Below, one piece after another: positions 52,544-61,304 of a DNA stretch of 64,000 bases (the stretch's first letter is position 1; the number at the start of each line of letters is the position of its first letter). The stretch covers positions 1,429,251-1,493,250 of the forward strand of contig NZ_CM009578.1 in NCBI RefSeq assembly GCF_002993885.1, read 5' to 3'. The notes under the pieces are model-generated. The model saw only the letters and a list, made by a program, of their open reading frames with translations. It ran no database searches and was not told the origin of the DNA. The translations under genes were made by a program, and so were the position numbers. The stretch comes from Sphingopyxis lindanitolerans (GTDB lineage Bacteria > Pseudomonadota > Alphaproteobacteria > Sphingomonadales > Sphingomonadaceae).

Positions 52544-53748
52544 GCGGCGGCACGGAGCAGGCGTTGGTAAACCGGCTCGTAACGCAAAATGTTTGACGAC
52601 CAGTTACGATGCGTCTCGACAAAGATACGCGCCGTCCGCCGCCTTTCGTCCCACATGCCGCGCCGTTCGAGCAATCCCGATAAGGCCGCGGCGATCGCCG
52701 CCGGGTCGTCGGGCGCGAACAAGGTTCCGGTCACCCCATCGTCGATCAGTTCGCGGTGGCCGCCGACGTCCGATGCGGCGACCAGCTTGCCCTGCGCCAT
52801 CGCCTCCAGCGGTTTCAGCGGCGTGACGAGGTCGGTGAGCCGCATCTTCTTGCGCGGATAGGCGAGGATGTCGATCAGCGAATAATAAAGCTCGACCGCT
52901 TCGTGCGCGACGCGGCCGACGAAATGGATCCGGTCGGCCACCGGCGAGGCCGCCGCCTGGCGCTTCAGCGCGGCTTCCATCGGGCCGCCGCCGACGAGAA
53001 GGAGCCGCGCGCCCGGCTGCGCCGCGACAAGCGCCGGCATCGCGGCGATCAGGTCGTCGATCCCCTCATAATCATAAAAGCTGCCGATGAAACCGATCAC
53101 CGCGTCGCTCGCGGCGATGCCAAGCTCCGCCGCCAGCGCGTCCTCGCGCGGCAGCGGACGACCGAACAGGTCGAGGTCGACGCCATTGGGCGACACGATG
53201 ATCTTCGCCGGATCGATGCCGCGCGCGATCAGGTCGCCGCGCAGCCCCTCGCAGATCACCGCGACCGCATCGGCCGATCGGACGGCATGGGTTTCGAGCC
53301 GCCGCGTCAGCCAATAGCGCGCGCTGCCCTCGCGCCCAGTGCCGTTGCCGACCGCCGCATCCTCCCAGAAAGCGCGGATTTCATAAAGGACCGGGATGCC
53401 GAGCCGCTTGCCCGCGCGCAGCGCCGCGAGCCCGTCCAGCACCGGCGAATGCGCGTGGAGCAGGTCGGGCTTCCACTCTCTTGCGAGCGCCTCGGTGCGC
53501 GCCGCGAGCGCCGCAATCTCGCGCCATTCGCGGATCGGCGAGCGCGCCGGGGCAAGCGGCGGAGTGCGATGAAAGGTCAGCCCGTCGACGGTCTCGACCG
53601 CGGGTCCGGGGTCGGGATGGCGCACGCCGGTGACCCCCGCGACCGCCCAACCCTTCGCGACCTGCGCCTTCATCAGCGCCCGCGTGCGAAAAGTGTAGCC
53701 GCTGTGCGCGGGCAGGCTATGGTCCAGGACGTGAAGAATGCGGGTCAT
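52540..53748 (-). CDS. GT4-type glycosyltransferase, exosortase A system-associated
   Basis: The 402-residue GT-B glycosyltransferase starts MTRILHVLDHSLPAHSGYTF, the hallmark N-terminus of the TIGR04063 (exosortase A/PEP-CTERM-associated) family. SPNGVDLDLFGRP and the donor site GSFYDYEGIDDLIAAMP lie mid-chain; the LTDLVTPLKPLEAMAQGKLV stretch has the conserved Glu. It probably adds a sugar during extracellular polysaccharide synthesis. It is divergent from the short ORF and O-ligase gene at 53816-55409. Confidence 0.9.
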   Translation of the reverse strand: MTRILHVLDHSLPAHSGYTFRTRALMKAQVAKGWAVAGVTGVRHPDPGPAVETVDGLTFHRTPPLAPARSPIREWREIAALAARTEALAREWKPDLLHAHSPVLDGLAALRAGKRLGIPVLYEIRAFWEDAAVGNGTGREGSARYWLTRRLETHAVRSADAVAVICEGLRGDLIARGIDPAKIIVSPNGVDLDLFGRPLPREDALAAELGIAASDAVIGFIGSFYDYEGIDDLIAAMPALVAAQPGARLLLVGGGPMEAALKRQAAASPVADRIHFVGRVAHEAVELYYSLIDILAYPRKKMRLTDLVTPLKPLEAMAQGKLVAASDVGGHRELIDDGVTGTLFAPDDPAAIAAALSGLLERRGMWDERRRTARIFVETHRNWSSNILRYEPVYQRLLRAAA

Positions 53749-53815
53749 CGGGTCGGTGCTTTGACAGAGAAGCCTTAACGCGGCGTCAACCCCAATAGCC
53801 TAAGCGATATTCCAG

Positions 53816-53983
53816 ATGATCGACAATCTTTCCATTGGCTTGACTCACGTTCTGATGGCGATCGCGCTGTGGCGGCTGCTCCATCGCGACGACCTCGATC
53901 AGGAGGTGAGCCCGCGCAAGCTGTGGCAGCAACGCCGCGATGCCGAGGTTGCGGCGGCAAAGGATGTCCCGTCCGATGCGTGA
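53816..53983 (+). CDS. Short 55-residue ORF ahead of the exosortase-linked ligase
   Basis: An ATG at 53816 opens 55 codons to a TGA at 53981-53983 that overlaps the ligase gene by eight bases. The product has a short hydrophobic stretch (IGLTHVLMAIALWRLL) and a charged C-terminus. AGCGATATTCCAG precedes the start, without a strong ribosome-binding site. The overlap suggests translational coupling with the ligase. I know of no family. Confidence 0.55.
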   Translation: MIDNLSIGLTHVLMAIALWRLLHRDDLDQEVSPRKLWQQRRDAEVAAAKDVPSDA

Positions 53984-55409
53984 CATGGCCTTCGTCGCCT
54001 TTCTGTTCGCCTTCATCGGACTCGGATTCCGGAAGCCGTTCCTGTTCATCCTCTGCTTTTGCTACATCGACATCGTCGCGCCGCAGCGCCTCAGCTATTT
54101 CCTGATCAACTCGATCCCGATCTCGCTGATCGTCTTTGGGCTCGCGATGGTCGGCTGGCTCGTCTTCGACGACAAGCGCGACACGCGATGGTCGGGGCGC
54201 CAATCCCTGCTTGTCCTGCTGCTTCTCTATTGCTGGATGACGACGGTGGGCGCCGATTTCCCGGTCGAGGCGGCGGACAAATGGAGTTGGGTCTGGAAAG
54301 CCCTCATCTGGGCGATCTTCCTGCCGCTGACCTTGCGCACCAAGCTTCGCATCGAGGCGCTGGCGCTGATCATGCTGCTGTCGGCCGCGTCGATCGCGAT
54401 CGCGGGCGGGCTCAAGACCGCCGCTGGCGGCGGCGGCTATGGCGAGTTGCAGTTGCTGCTCAACGAAAATTTCGGGCTTTACGAAGGGTCGATCATGTCG
54501 ACGGTCGGCATTGCGATCATCCCGCTGATCCTCTGGTATCGCCGCCACGGCACCATCTTTCCGCCCGACTGGCGCGTGTCGCTTTTCTGCTTTGCGCTAT
54601 GTTTCGCCTGCATGCTGCTGCCGGTCGGGACGCAGGCGCGCACCGGGCTCGTCTGCCTCGTCGTGCTGGCGATCCTGTCGCTGCGCGCGGTCCAGCACCG
54701 CCTGCTCTATATGGCGGGCGCCGGGCTGCTCGCGCTCGCCGCGATTCCGCTGCTGCCGCAAAGCTTCACCCAGCGCATGGAAACGATCGAGGGCTACAAG
54801 TCCGACGAGTCCGCCTCGACCCGCGTCGCGGTGTGGCAATGGACGTGGGACTATGCCAAGGACCATCCGTTCGGCGGCGGATTCAACGCCTATCTGCAAA
54901 ATCATGTCCGGGTGAAAATGGCGGCGGGCGCCTATGACCCCGACGCCCCGCAGAGCAACAGGCCAATCGTCTATGAGGATCAGGCGCGCGCCTATCATTC
55001 GAGCTATTTCGAGATGCTCGGCGAACAGGGTTATCCCGGCCTCGCGCTCTGGCTGCTGCTCCACGGCGTCGGCATCGTGCAACTCGAACGGCTGCGGCGG
55101 CGCTATCGGAAAACGCGCCGCGCCGAGGAACAATGGATCGCCCCGCTCGCGACCGCGCTCCAGCACGGCCATATCGTCTATCTGGTCGGCTCGCTGTTCG
55201 TCGGCATCGCCTTCCAGCCCTTCATCTACATGATGCTCGCGCTCGAGATGGGGCTGTCGACCTATGTCCGCCGTCGCGAGAACGAAGCGGGATGGCGCCC
55301 GCTGATGGCGCGTCCGGCACAGGTTCCGGCGCGGCCCAGCCTGCCCGGCACCCGATCATTCCAGGAGCCGGCCGGGCGGGGAACCATCGACGGCCCCGGC
55401 GCGCTATGA
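53976..55409 (+). CDS. Putative O-glycosylation ligase, exosortase A system-associated
   Basis: The 477-residue polytopic protein has about ten membrane helices and begins RDMAFVAFLFAFIGLGFRKP, like the TIGR03097 (PEP_O_lig) family. A Wzy/O-ligase-type periplasmic region (about 280-345) follows, with FGGGFNAYLQNHVRVK and the family-like YHSSYFEMLGEQGYPGL. Start chosen at ATG 53976. This family is thought to attach or polymerise glycans in exosortase A (XrtA) systems. The exosortase itself and PEP-CTERM targets are not in the window. Confidence 0.9.
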   Translation: MRDMAFVAFLFAFIGLGFRKPFLFILCFCYIDIVAPQRLSYFLINSIPISLIVFGLAMVGWLVFDDKRDTRWSGRQSLLVLLLLYCWMTTVGADFPVEAADKWSWVWKALIWAIFLPLTLRTKLRIEALALIMLLSAASIAIAGGLKTAAGGGGYGELQLLLNENFGLYEGSIMSTVGIAIIPLILWYRRHGTIFPPDWRVSLFCFALCFACMLLPVGTQARTGLVCLVVLAILSLRAVQHRLLYMAGAGLLALAAIPLLPQSFTQRMETIEGYKSDESASTRVAVWQWTWDYAKDHPFGGGFNAYLQNHVRVKMAAGAYDPDAPQSNRPIVYEDQARAYHSSYFEMLGEQGYPGLALWLLLHGVGIVQLERLRRRYRKTRRAEEQWIAPLATALQHGHIVYLVGSLFVGIAFQPFIYMMLALEMGLSTYVRRRENEAGWRPLMARPAQVPARPSLPGTRSFQEPAGRGTIDGPGAL

Positions 55410-55506
55410 CCCCAAAGCAGCCATAGCGTTTCGCTCCATGCCGGGGCGTCAGGGATTCGGCCGAAAGGGATTTGCCGGTCATGGCGATCTACACTAGCCT
55501 TTGCCT

Positions 55507-56517
55507 ATGGCCATCCAACTGAAAAGCGTGCGCGTCGAGCGTTGGCCGGTGGCGGGGCAGTTCGTGATCAGCCGCGGCGCGAAGAGCCATGTCGATGTCG
55601 TCGTCGCCGAGGTCGAGGGTGCCGAAGGATTTGGGGGCGCGGTCGGGCGGGGCGAGGGGACGCCGGTCTATTATCTGGGCGAGGATGCGGCGGGGTGCCG
55701 CGACCGGATATTGCACGCGGCTTCGCATATTGCCGGGCTGGATGCGGCGGCGGCGCGCGCGGCGATTCAGGACATCATGGCGCCGGGGGCGGCACGCAAC
55801 GCGCTCGATTGCGCGCTGTGGGATTTGGAGGCGAAACAGCGCGGGCTTCGGCTCTGGCAGCTTGCCGGGTGCGACGGCGCGCCAACCGCGCGCGTCACCG
55901 CCTTCACCATCTCGCTCGGCACCCCCGGCGCGATGGCCGAGGCGGCGGCGACCGCCGAAGCCGACGGCTATCGCCTGCTCAAGATCAAGCTGACCGGCGA
56001 GGACGACCGGCCGCGCGTCGCGGGGGTGCGCCGGGGCGCGCCGAATGCGCGGCTGATCGTCGACGCCAATGAAAGCTGGGGGCAGGTCGACCTGCTCGGC
56101 GAGGCCGAGGCGCTGGCCGACATGGGGGTCGAGATGATCGAGCAGCCGGTACCGGTCGGCGCCGACGCGCTGCTCGACGGGGTCTATGCGCCAATCCCCT
56201 TCGTCGCCGACGAAAGCTGCCACATCGCCGCCGATATCGCGCGCGTCGGGCCCTTTTATGACGGCGTGAACATCAAGCTCGACAAGGCGGGCGGGCTGAC
56301 CGAGGCGCTGCGCCTTGCCGATGCCGCCGACGCGGCGGGATTGTCGATCATGGTCGGTTGCATGCTGTGCACCAGCCTGGCGATCGCGCCCGCCTTCGTC
56401 CTCGCGCAGCGTGCGCGCTGGGTCGATCTCGACGGCCCGGCGCTGCTCGCGCGCGATCGCGAGGACGGGTTCGAGTTTCGCGACGGGCGGGTCGCGGCGC
56501 CGCCGCCTCAGCCATAG
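55507..56517 (+). CDS. dgcA: Enolase-superfamily dipeptide epimerase/N-acetyl-D-Glu racemase-type
   Basis: The 336-residue enzyme of the mandelate racemase/muconate-lactonising superfamily has the KxK pair in RLLKIKLTG (about 160-165), metal ligands in LIVDANESW, MIEQPVP and VADESC, and the opposite Lys in NIKLDKAGG. It resembles the DgcA/L-Ala-D/L-Glu epimerase subgroup used for murein peptide or D-amino-acid recycling. The ATG at 55507 is chosen over a TTG at 55501. It overlaps the convergent VOC gene by ten bases. Confidence 0.88.
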   Translation: MAIQLKSVRVERWPVAGQFVISRGAKSHVDVVVAEVEGAEGFGGAVGRGEGTPVYYLGEDAAGCRDRILHAASHIAGLDAAAARAAIQDIMAPGAARNALDCALWDLEAKQRGLRLWQLAGCDGAPTARVTAFTISLGTPGAMAEAAATAEADGYRLLKIKLTGEDDRPRVAGVRRGAPNARLIVDANESWGQVDLLGEAEALADMGVEMIEQPVPVGADALLDGVYAPIPFVADESCHIAADIARVGPFYDGVNIKLDKAGGLTEALRLADAADAAGLSIMVGCMLCTSLAIAPAFVLAQRARWVDLDGPALLARDREDGFEFRDGRVAAPPPQP

Positions 56518-56882
56518 CTGACGACCTCATATTCGATGCCGTCGGGATCGAGAAAATAGAAGCGGCGGCCGGGCTCGTAATCGGCGTGGTTGAAGGGGAC
56601 GAGGCCGACGGCCTTCACCCGCATCTCGATCGTATCGAGATCGTCGACCTGCACCCCGACATGGTTGAGCGGTTCGCCCTTTGGGTAGTGGGCCGGGCCG
56701 CCGTCGGGGCCGGTGTAGAGCGCGACATAGGCGGCGTCGCTGCCGAGGTGGATCGTGCGGCCGCCATCGCGTGCCGGCCCGCGCCAGCGTTCGTGCCAGC
56801 CGAAGATCGCCGACAAAAGGCTGGCGGTGCGATCGGGGTCGCTGACGGTGAGGTTCACATGCTCGATGAAGGGATGCGTCAC
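56508..56882 (-). CDS. VOC-family (glyoxalase-fold) protein
   Basis: The 124-residue protein has two beta-alpha-beta-beta-beta units of the vicinal-oxygen-chelate fold, beginning FIEHVNLTVSDPDRTASLL. Metal ligand candidates are His5 (FIEHV), His near 67 (LNHVGVQVDDLD) and Glu near 118 (YEVVSYG). Function ranges from lyase to dioxygenase in this fold; not decided here. Its 3' end overlaps that of the epimerase gene. Confidence 0.88.
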   Translation of the reverse strand: MTHPFIEHVNLTVSDPDRTASLLSAIFGWHERWRGPARDGGRTIHLGSDAAYVALYTGPDGGPAHYPKGEPLNHVGVQVDDLDTIEMRVKAVGLVPFNHADYEPGRRFYFLDPDGIEYEVVSYG

Positions 56883-56953
56883 GCAATGGCTCCTGATTCG
56901 GGTTGACGCACATAATATGAAAGCTCAAGTGAGGTTTAGATCAAGGGTTAATT

Positions 56954-57048
56954 GACCTTGCGAGCGGAGCGGAGCAATCTCCAGCCATCGTCCTTGCGCC
57001 GCGCCGATAGCTGGAGATTGCCGCGCGGCTTTGCCACTCGCCATGACG
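56954..57048. repeat. Long palindromic intergenic repeat (family B), copy 3
   Basis: ACCTTGCGAGCGGAGCGGAG... mirrors itself around TCCTTGCGCCGCGCCGA, with AATCTCCAGCCATC in one arm and GATAGCTGGAGATT in the other. It is more degenerate than copies 1 and 2. It lies directly upstream of soxR, so any structure would be in the leader or promoter region. Confidence 0.75.
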
Positions 57049-57059
57049 GGAGAAAGACG

Positions 57060-57560
57060 ATGCACCGTACCGACCTGATCGCGATCGGCGAACTCGCGGC
57101 GCGCACCGGCGTTGCGGTGTCGGCGATCCGTTTCTACGAAGCCAGGGGATTGCTCGCGGCGCTACGCTCGGGCGGCGGGCAGCGGCGCTTTCTGCGCGCC
57201 GACATCCGCCGCGTCTCGTTCATCCTGATTGCGCAGCAGATGGGGCTGAGCCTCGAGGAGATCGCGGCGGAACTTGCCGGACTGCCCGCGCAGCGCACGC
57301 CCAACGCCGCCGACTGGACGCGGATCAGCACCGGATTGCGGGCGCGGATCGATGCGCGGATCGAGGGGCTGACACGGACGCGCGAACTGCTCGACAATTG
57401 TATCGGCTGCGGCTGTCTGTCCTTGAAGAAATGCGCGCTCTACAACCGCGAGGACAAGGCGGCGCAGCGCGGCGCGGGACCGCGCTATGTGCTGGGCGAC
57501 CGGGCGGGGGAGATTGCGGAGGTGACACTGCATAATCCACCTTCGTCATCCCGGGCCTGA
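57060..57560 (+). CDS. soxR: Redox-sensitive MerR-family regulator SoxR
   Basis: The 166-residue protein has a MerR helix-turn-helix (IGELAARTGVAVSAIRFYEA, about 9-28), a long dimerisation helix and the 2Fe-2S cysteine set C114, C117, C119 and C125 (CIGCGCLSLKKC). Oxidation by redox-cycling compounds makes it an activator. No soxS is present, as is normal outside enterics. The last seven codons and the stop lie inside a family D-like palindromic repeat (57543-57619), so the native C-terminus was probably replaced by repeat sequence. Confidence 0.94.
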   Translation: MHRTDLIAIGELAARTGVAVSAIRFYEARGLLAALRSGGGQRRFLRADIRRVSFILIAQQMGLSLEEIAAELAGLPAQRTPNAADWTRISTGLRARIDARIEGLTRTRELLDNCIGCGCLSLKKCALYNREDKAAQRGAGPRYVLGDRAGEIAEVTLHNPPSSSRA

Positions 57561-57619
57561 CCCGGGATCCGCCTATTCCTTCAAGACAGGCGGGCCCCGG
57601 GTCAAGCTCGGGGTGACGA
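57543..57619. repeat. Paired inverted palindromic repeat that enters soxR
   Basis: TCGTCATCCCGGGCCTGACC... (57543-57573) faces the arm 57589-57619 ending GGTCAAGCTCGGGGTGACGA. Each arm contains a CCCGGG-type palindrome. The TGA within CCTGACC is used as the soxR stop codon. Confidence 0.8.
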
Positions 57620-57698
57620 TAAGGGGGCGCCGCTTTCGGTCGTTAACCAATATCCTTGCTTTTGCGGAAGCGGCTGTCGGCCGCGAGGCTTGCTTCGG

Positions 57699-57989
57699 TC
57701 AGACCGCGCTCAGCCGCTCGATCTCTGGCGCACCGGCGAGGCATGGGCCGAGCTTTGCGCCGAGGGTGCGGAAATGGTCCGATGCGCGGTGCGCCGCGAC
57801 CGCCGCGTCGTCGGCATAGCATTCGAGAACCTTGTACACGCCGGCCTCGTCGGTGCGGAACAGGCGGTAATAGCTGTTGCCGGGCTCGTTCGCATGGACC
57901 GCGGGGGCAAGCTCGGCAAAGACGGCTTCGAACTCGGCTTCCTTGCCGGGCTGGACGCGCAGGGTGGCGATGATGCCGATGGCGCTCAT
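57699..57989 (-). CDS. Putative quinol monooxygenase (ABM domain)
   Basis: The 96-residue ferredoxin-like ABM-domain protein starts SAIGIIATLRVQPGKEAEFE and has the family's EPGNSYYRLFRTDEAG and ASDHFRTLG segments. Members oxidise quinol-like or phenolic compounds, or act as small ligand-binding proteins. The start at 57989 follows AAGGAAAAT on the minus strand. It is next to soxR and convergent with it; a role in quinone redox stress is possible but unproven. Confidence 0.88.
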   Translation of the reverse strand: MSAIGIIATLRVQPGKEAEFEAVFAELAPAVHANEPGNSYYRLFRTDEAGVYKVLECYADDAAVAAHRASDHFRTLGAKLGPCLAGAPEIERLSAV

Positions 57990-58048
57990 GGGATTTTCCT
58001 TATTGGAGAATCGAGCCGGCCACGACGGCCGGCTCGATACTATGGCTT

Positions 58049-59230
<1,182 letters not shown>

Positions 59231-59250
59231 GTTGGTGTTCCTTCTTTGCT

Positions 59251-59384
59251 AAAGCCCCTCCCCTTCAGGGGAGGGGTTGGGGTGGGGGCCATCAGCCTTG
59301 TATTAGGTCCGCGAGCCCCACCCCGCTGCGACTAGCGAGCAAGCTCGCAAGTCTCACTGCCCCTCCCCTGAAGGGGAGGGGTGA
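59251..59384. repeat. Terminal-palindrome element (family C), copy 2
   Basis: The 134-bp unit starts AAAGCCCCTCCCCTTCAGGG and ends with the palindrome CCCCTCCCCTGAAGGGGAGGGG. The middle carries CACCCCGCTGCGACTAGCGA and a GCGAGC/GCTCGC hairpin. It is clearly a relative of 18271-18396, including the order of parts. Confidence 0.82.
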
Positions 59385-59390
59385 ATGTTT

Positions 59391-59840
59391 TCAGACGAAG
59401 AATTGGCTGATCCATTCGGCGATCAGCGCGGGCTTTTCCTCGCCTTCGATCTCGACCGTCACTTCGTTGGTCTGTTGCCACTGGCCCGGGCGTTTTTCGT
59501 CGAGTTCGAGCAGCTTGATATGGCTGCGCACGCGCTTGCCCGAGCGGACGGGGGAGAGGAAGCGGACCTTGTTGCAGCCATAGTTGACGCCCATCTTGAC
59601 GTCGGCGATCTTCAGGCCCTCGATCTTGGCGTTGAGCATCGGCATCAGCGACAGCGTCAGGAAACCGTGGGCGATCGTGCCGCCGAAGGGCGTCAGCTTG
59701 GCTTTCTCTACATCGACATGGATGAACTGATGGTCCCCCGTCGCGTCGGCGAATTTGTTGATCATCTCCTGATCGACGAGCACCCAGTCGGACGTGCCGA
59801 GATGTTCACCGACCTTTGACTGCAATTGCTGCGGCGTCAT
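59391..59840 (-). CDS. MaoC-family (R)-hydratase/dehydratase
   Basis: The 149-residue hotdog-fold hydratase has the catalytic ATGDHQFIHVD segment (Asp/His, about 32-42) and GTIAHGFLTLSLMPML. Such proteins hydrate enoyl-CoA to (R)-3-hydroxyacyl-CoA or act in fatty-acid modification. It is upstream of the thiolase gene on the same strand. Confidence 0.93.
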   Translation of the reverse strand: MTPQQLQSKVGEHLGTSDWVLVDQEMINKFADATGDHQFIHVDVEKAKLTPFGGTIAHGFLTLSLMPMLNAKIEGLKIADVKMGVNYGCNKVRFLSPVRSGKRVRSHIKLLELDEKRPGQWQQTNEVTVEIEGEEKPALIAEWISQFFV

Positions 59841-59934
59841 TTGTCATCCCCTCGATTGGTGGTTCGGCGCGGGTTCTAGGCCGGTCTTGCCGCATTGCAC
59901 AAGAGCGAAGGGCTTTGGCTACGGCGCCGTAGCG

Positions 59935-61131
59935 TCAGCCCGCCTTGCCCGCCTTTCCGGCGCTCGCCCCGGACCTTGGAGACTCGGCATAGGGCATGAT
60001 CATCGCACCGTCGGGGGCGGCGGTGAAGGTGGTTTGCGTCGGATAGGCGAATTCATAGCCCGCGGCGGCGAGCGCCGCGACGATGCGGATCGCGACGTCG
60101 CTTCGCGCCGCGATGACCTCGTCGTAATTCTCGCTGAACACGTCGAACACCAGCTCGAAATCGAGGCTCGACGGGCTGAAGGTCACGAAGCTCGACCGGA
60201 TGAATTCATGCCCCGCCGCCTTGACCTGTTCTTCGAGCAGCGCCGGGAGGGCGCGGAGCATGTCGGGGCTTGTCTGATAGATGATGTTGAGGACGAAGCC
60301 CACGCGTCGACGATGGAGGTGCGCGAAATTGGTGATCTCCTTGCTGAGGAGATTGGTGTTGGAGATCACCAGAAGCTCGCCGTTCACCGAACGCAGCCGC
60401 GTGCTTTTCAGGCCGATGCGCTCGACCGTCGCGGTGCTGGTGTCATATTTGATCGTCTCGCCGACCCGGAACGGCCGGTCGAAGATGATCGAGAGCGAAG
60501 CGAAGAGGTCGGAAAAGATGCCCTGCGCGGCCAAACCGATCGCGATGCCGCCGATGCCGAGGCCGGCGACCAGGCCGGTGACGTTGACCCCCATATTGTC
60601 GAGGATGACGATCGCGGCGATCGCGAACAGCGCGACGCTGATCAGCAGGCGGATGATGCCCATCGCATTGCTGAGGGTTTCATTATGTCCCTCGGCGGCG
60701 CGGCGCTGGATCAGGCCCAGCACGATTTCGCGCGCCCAGATCGCGACCTGCATCACCACCGCGACCGTGAAGACGAACTGGATGAACTGCATGATCACCG
60801 CGGGCGGCTGGGCATAGCCCGCGACGAGGCGGATCGCGACGATCGCGAGTACCGTCGACTTGGTCTTGTGAAGGACGCGCCCGGCAATGTGGGTGAAGCT
60901 CATATCGCCATCGGCCGACTGCGCGAGCTTGAGCGCGAAGCGCCGCGCCAGCGACAGCAGGATATAGATGACCAGCCCGACGCCGACCGCGATGCCGATC
61001 TGTAGCCAGTGGCTGTTCACCCAGGCGATGCTGGTGTCCCAATAGTGGCGCAGATCGACGAGCGGGCTGGTCGGTGCGGCGGCCGGGCGGGCGGCAGCGG
61101 CCTTGGCGGCGGCGAGAAGCGAAATGGTCAC
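59935..61131 (-). CDS. MscS-family mechanosensitive channel
   Basis: The 398-residue channel starts at a GTG after AAGGAAG. It has an N-terminal Ala-rich stretch, about five membrane helices (first near 44-62), the pore helix with the Gly/Ala-rich GLGIGGIAIGLAAQGIFSDL pattern and the beta-domain GETIKYDTSTATVERIGLKS. The C-terminal part is the cytoplasmic cage. It releases solutes under hypo-osmotic stress. The larger type, with extra N-terminal helices relative to E. coli MscS. Confidence 0.92.
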   Translation of the reverse strand: MTISLLAAAKAAAARPAAAPTSPLVDLRHYWDTSIAWVNSHWLQIGIAVGVGLVIYILLSLARRFALKLAQSADGDMSFTHIAGRVLHKTKSTVLAIVAIRLVAGYAQPPAVIMQFIQFVFTVAVVMQVAIWAREIVLGLIQRRAAEGHNETLSNAMGIIRLLISVALFAIAAIVILDNMGVNVTGLVAGLGIGGIAIGLAAQGIFSDLFASLSIIFDRPFRVGETIKYDTSTATVERIGLKSTRLRSVNGELLVISNTNLLSKEITNFAHLHRRRVGFVLNIIYQTSPDMLRALPALLEEQVKAAGHEFIRSSFVTFSPSSLDFELVFDVFSENYDEVIAARSDVAIRIVAALAAAGYEFAYPTQTTFTAAPDGAMIMPYAESPRSGASAGKAGKAG

Positions 61132-61215
61132 ATCTTCCTTTTGGCGGATCGGGCGGAACGAAGCAACGCCGCGGCGGCTATGGGGTGGGAAGCGGCCGTT
61201 GAAGGATGGCGCTGA

Positions 61216-61240
61216 TGTCCCCTCCCGCAGGCGGGAGGGG
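61216..61240. repeat. CCCCTCCCGC palindrome (family C end)
   Basis: CCCCTCCCGCAGGCGGGAGGGG between the M16 peptidase stop and the MscS start. One half only. Confidence 0.6.
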
Positions 61241-61304
61241 AGAGCAGCCGTCCGCAATCGGTCGATAGAAGTCGCTACCCTTCGCAAGCAACGCCTGCGC
61301 CGCC

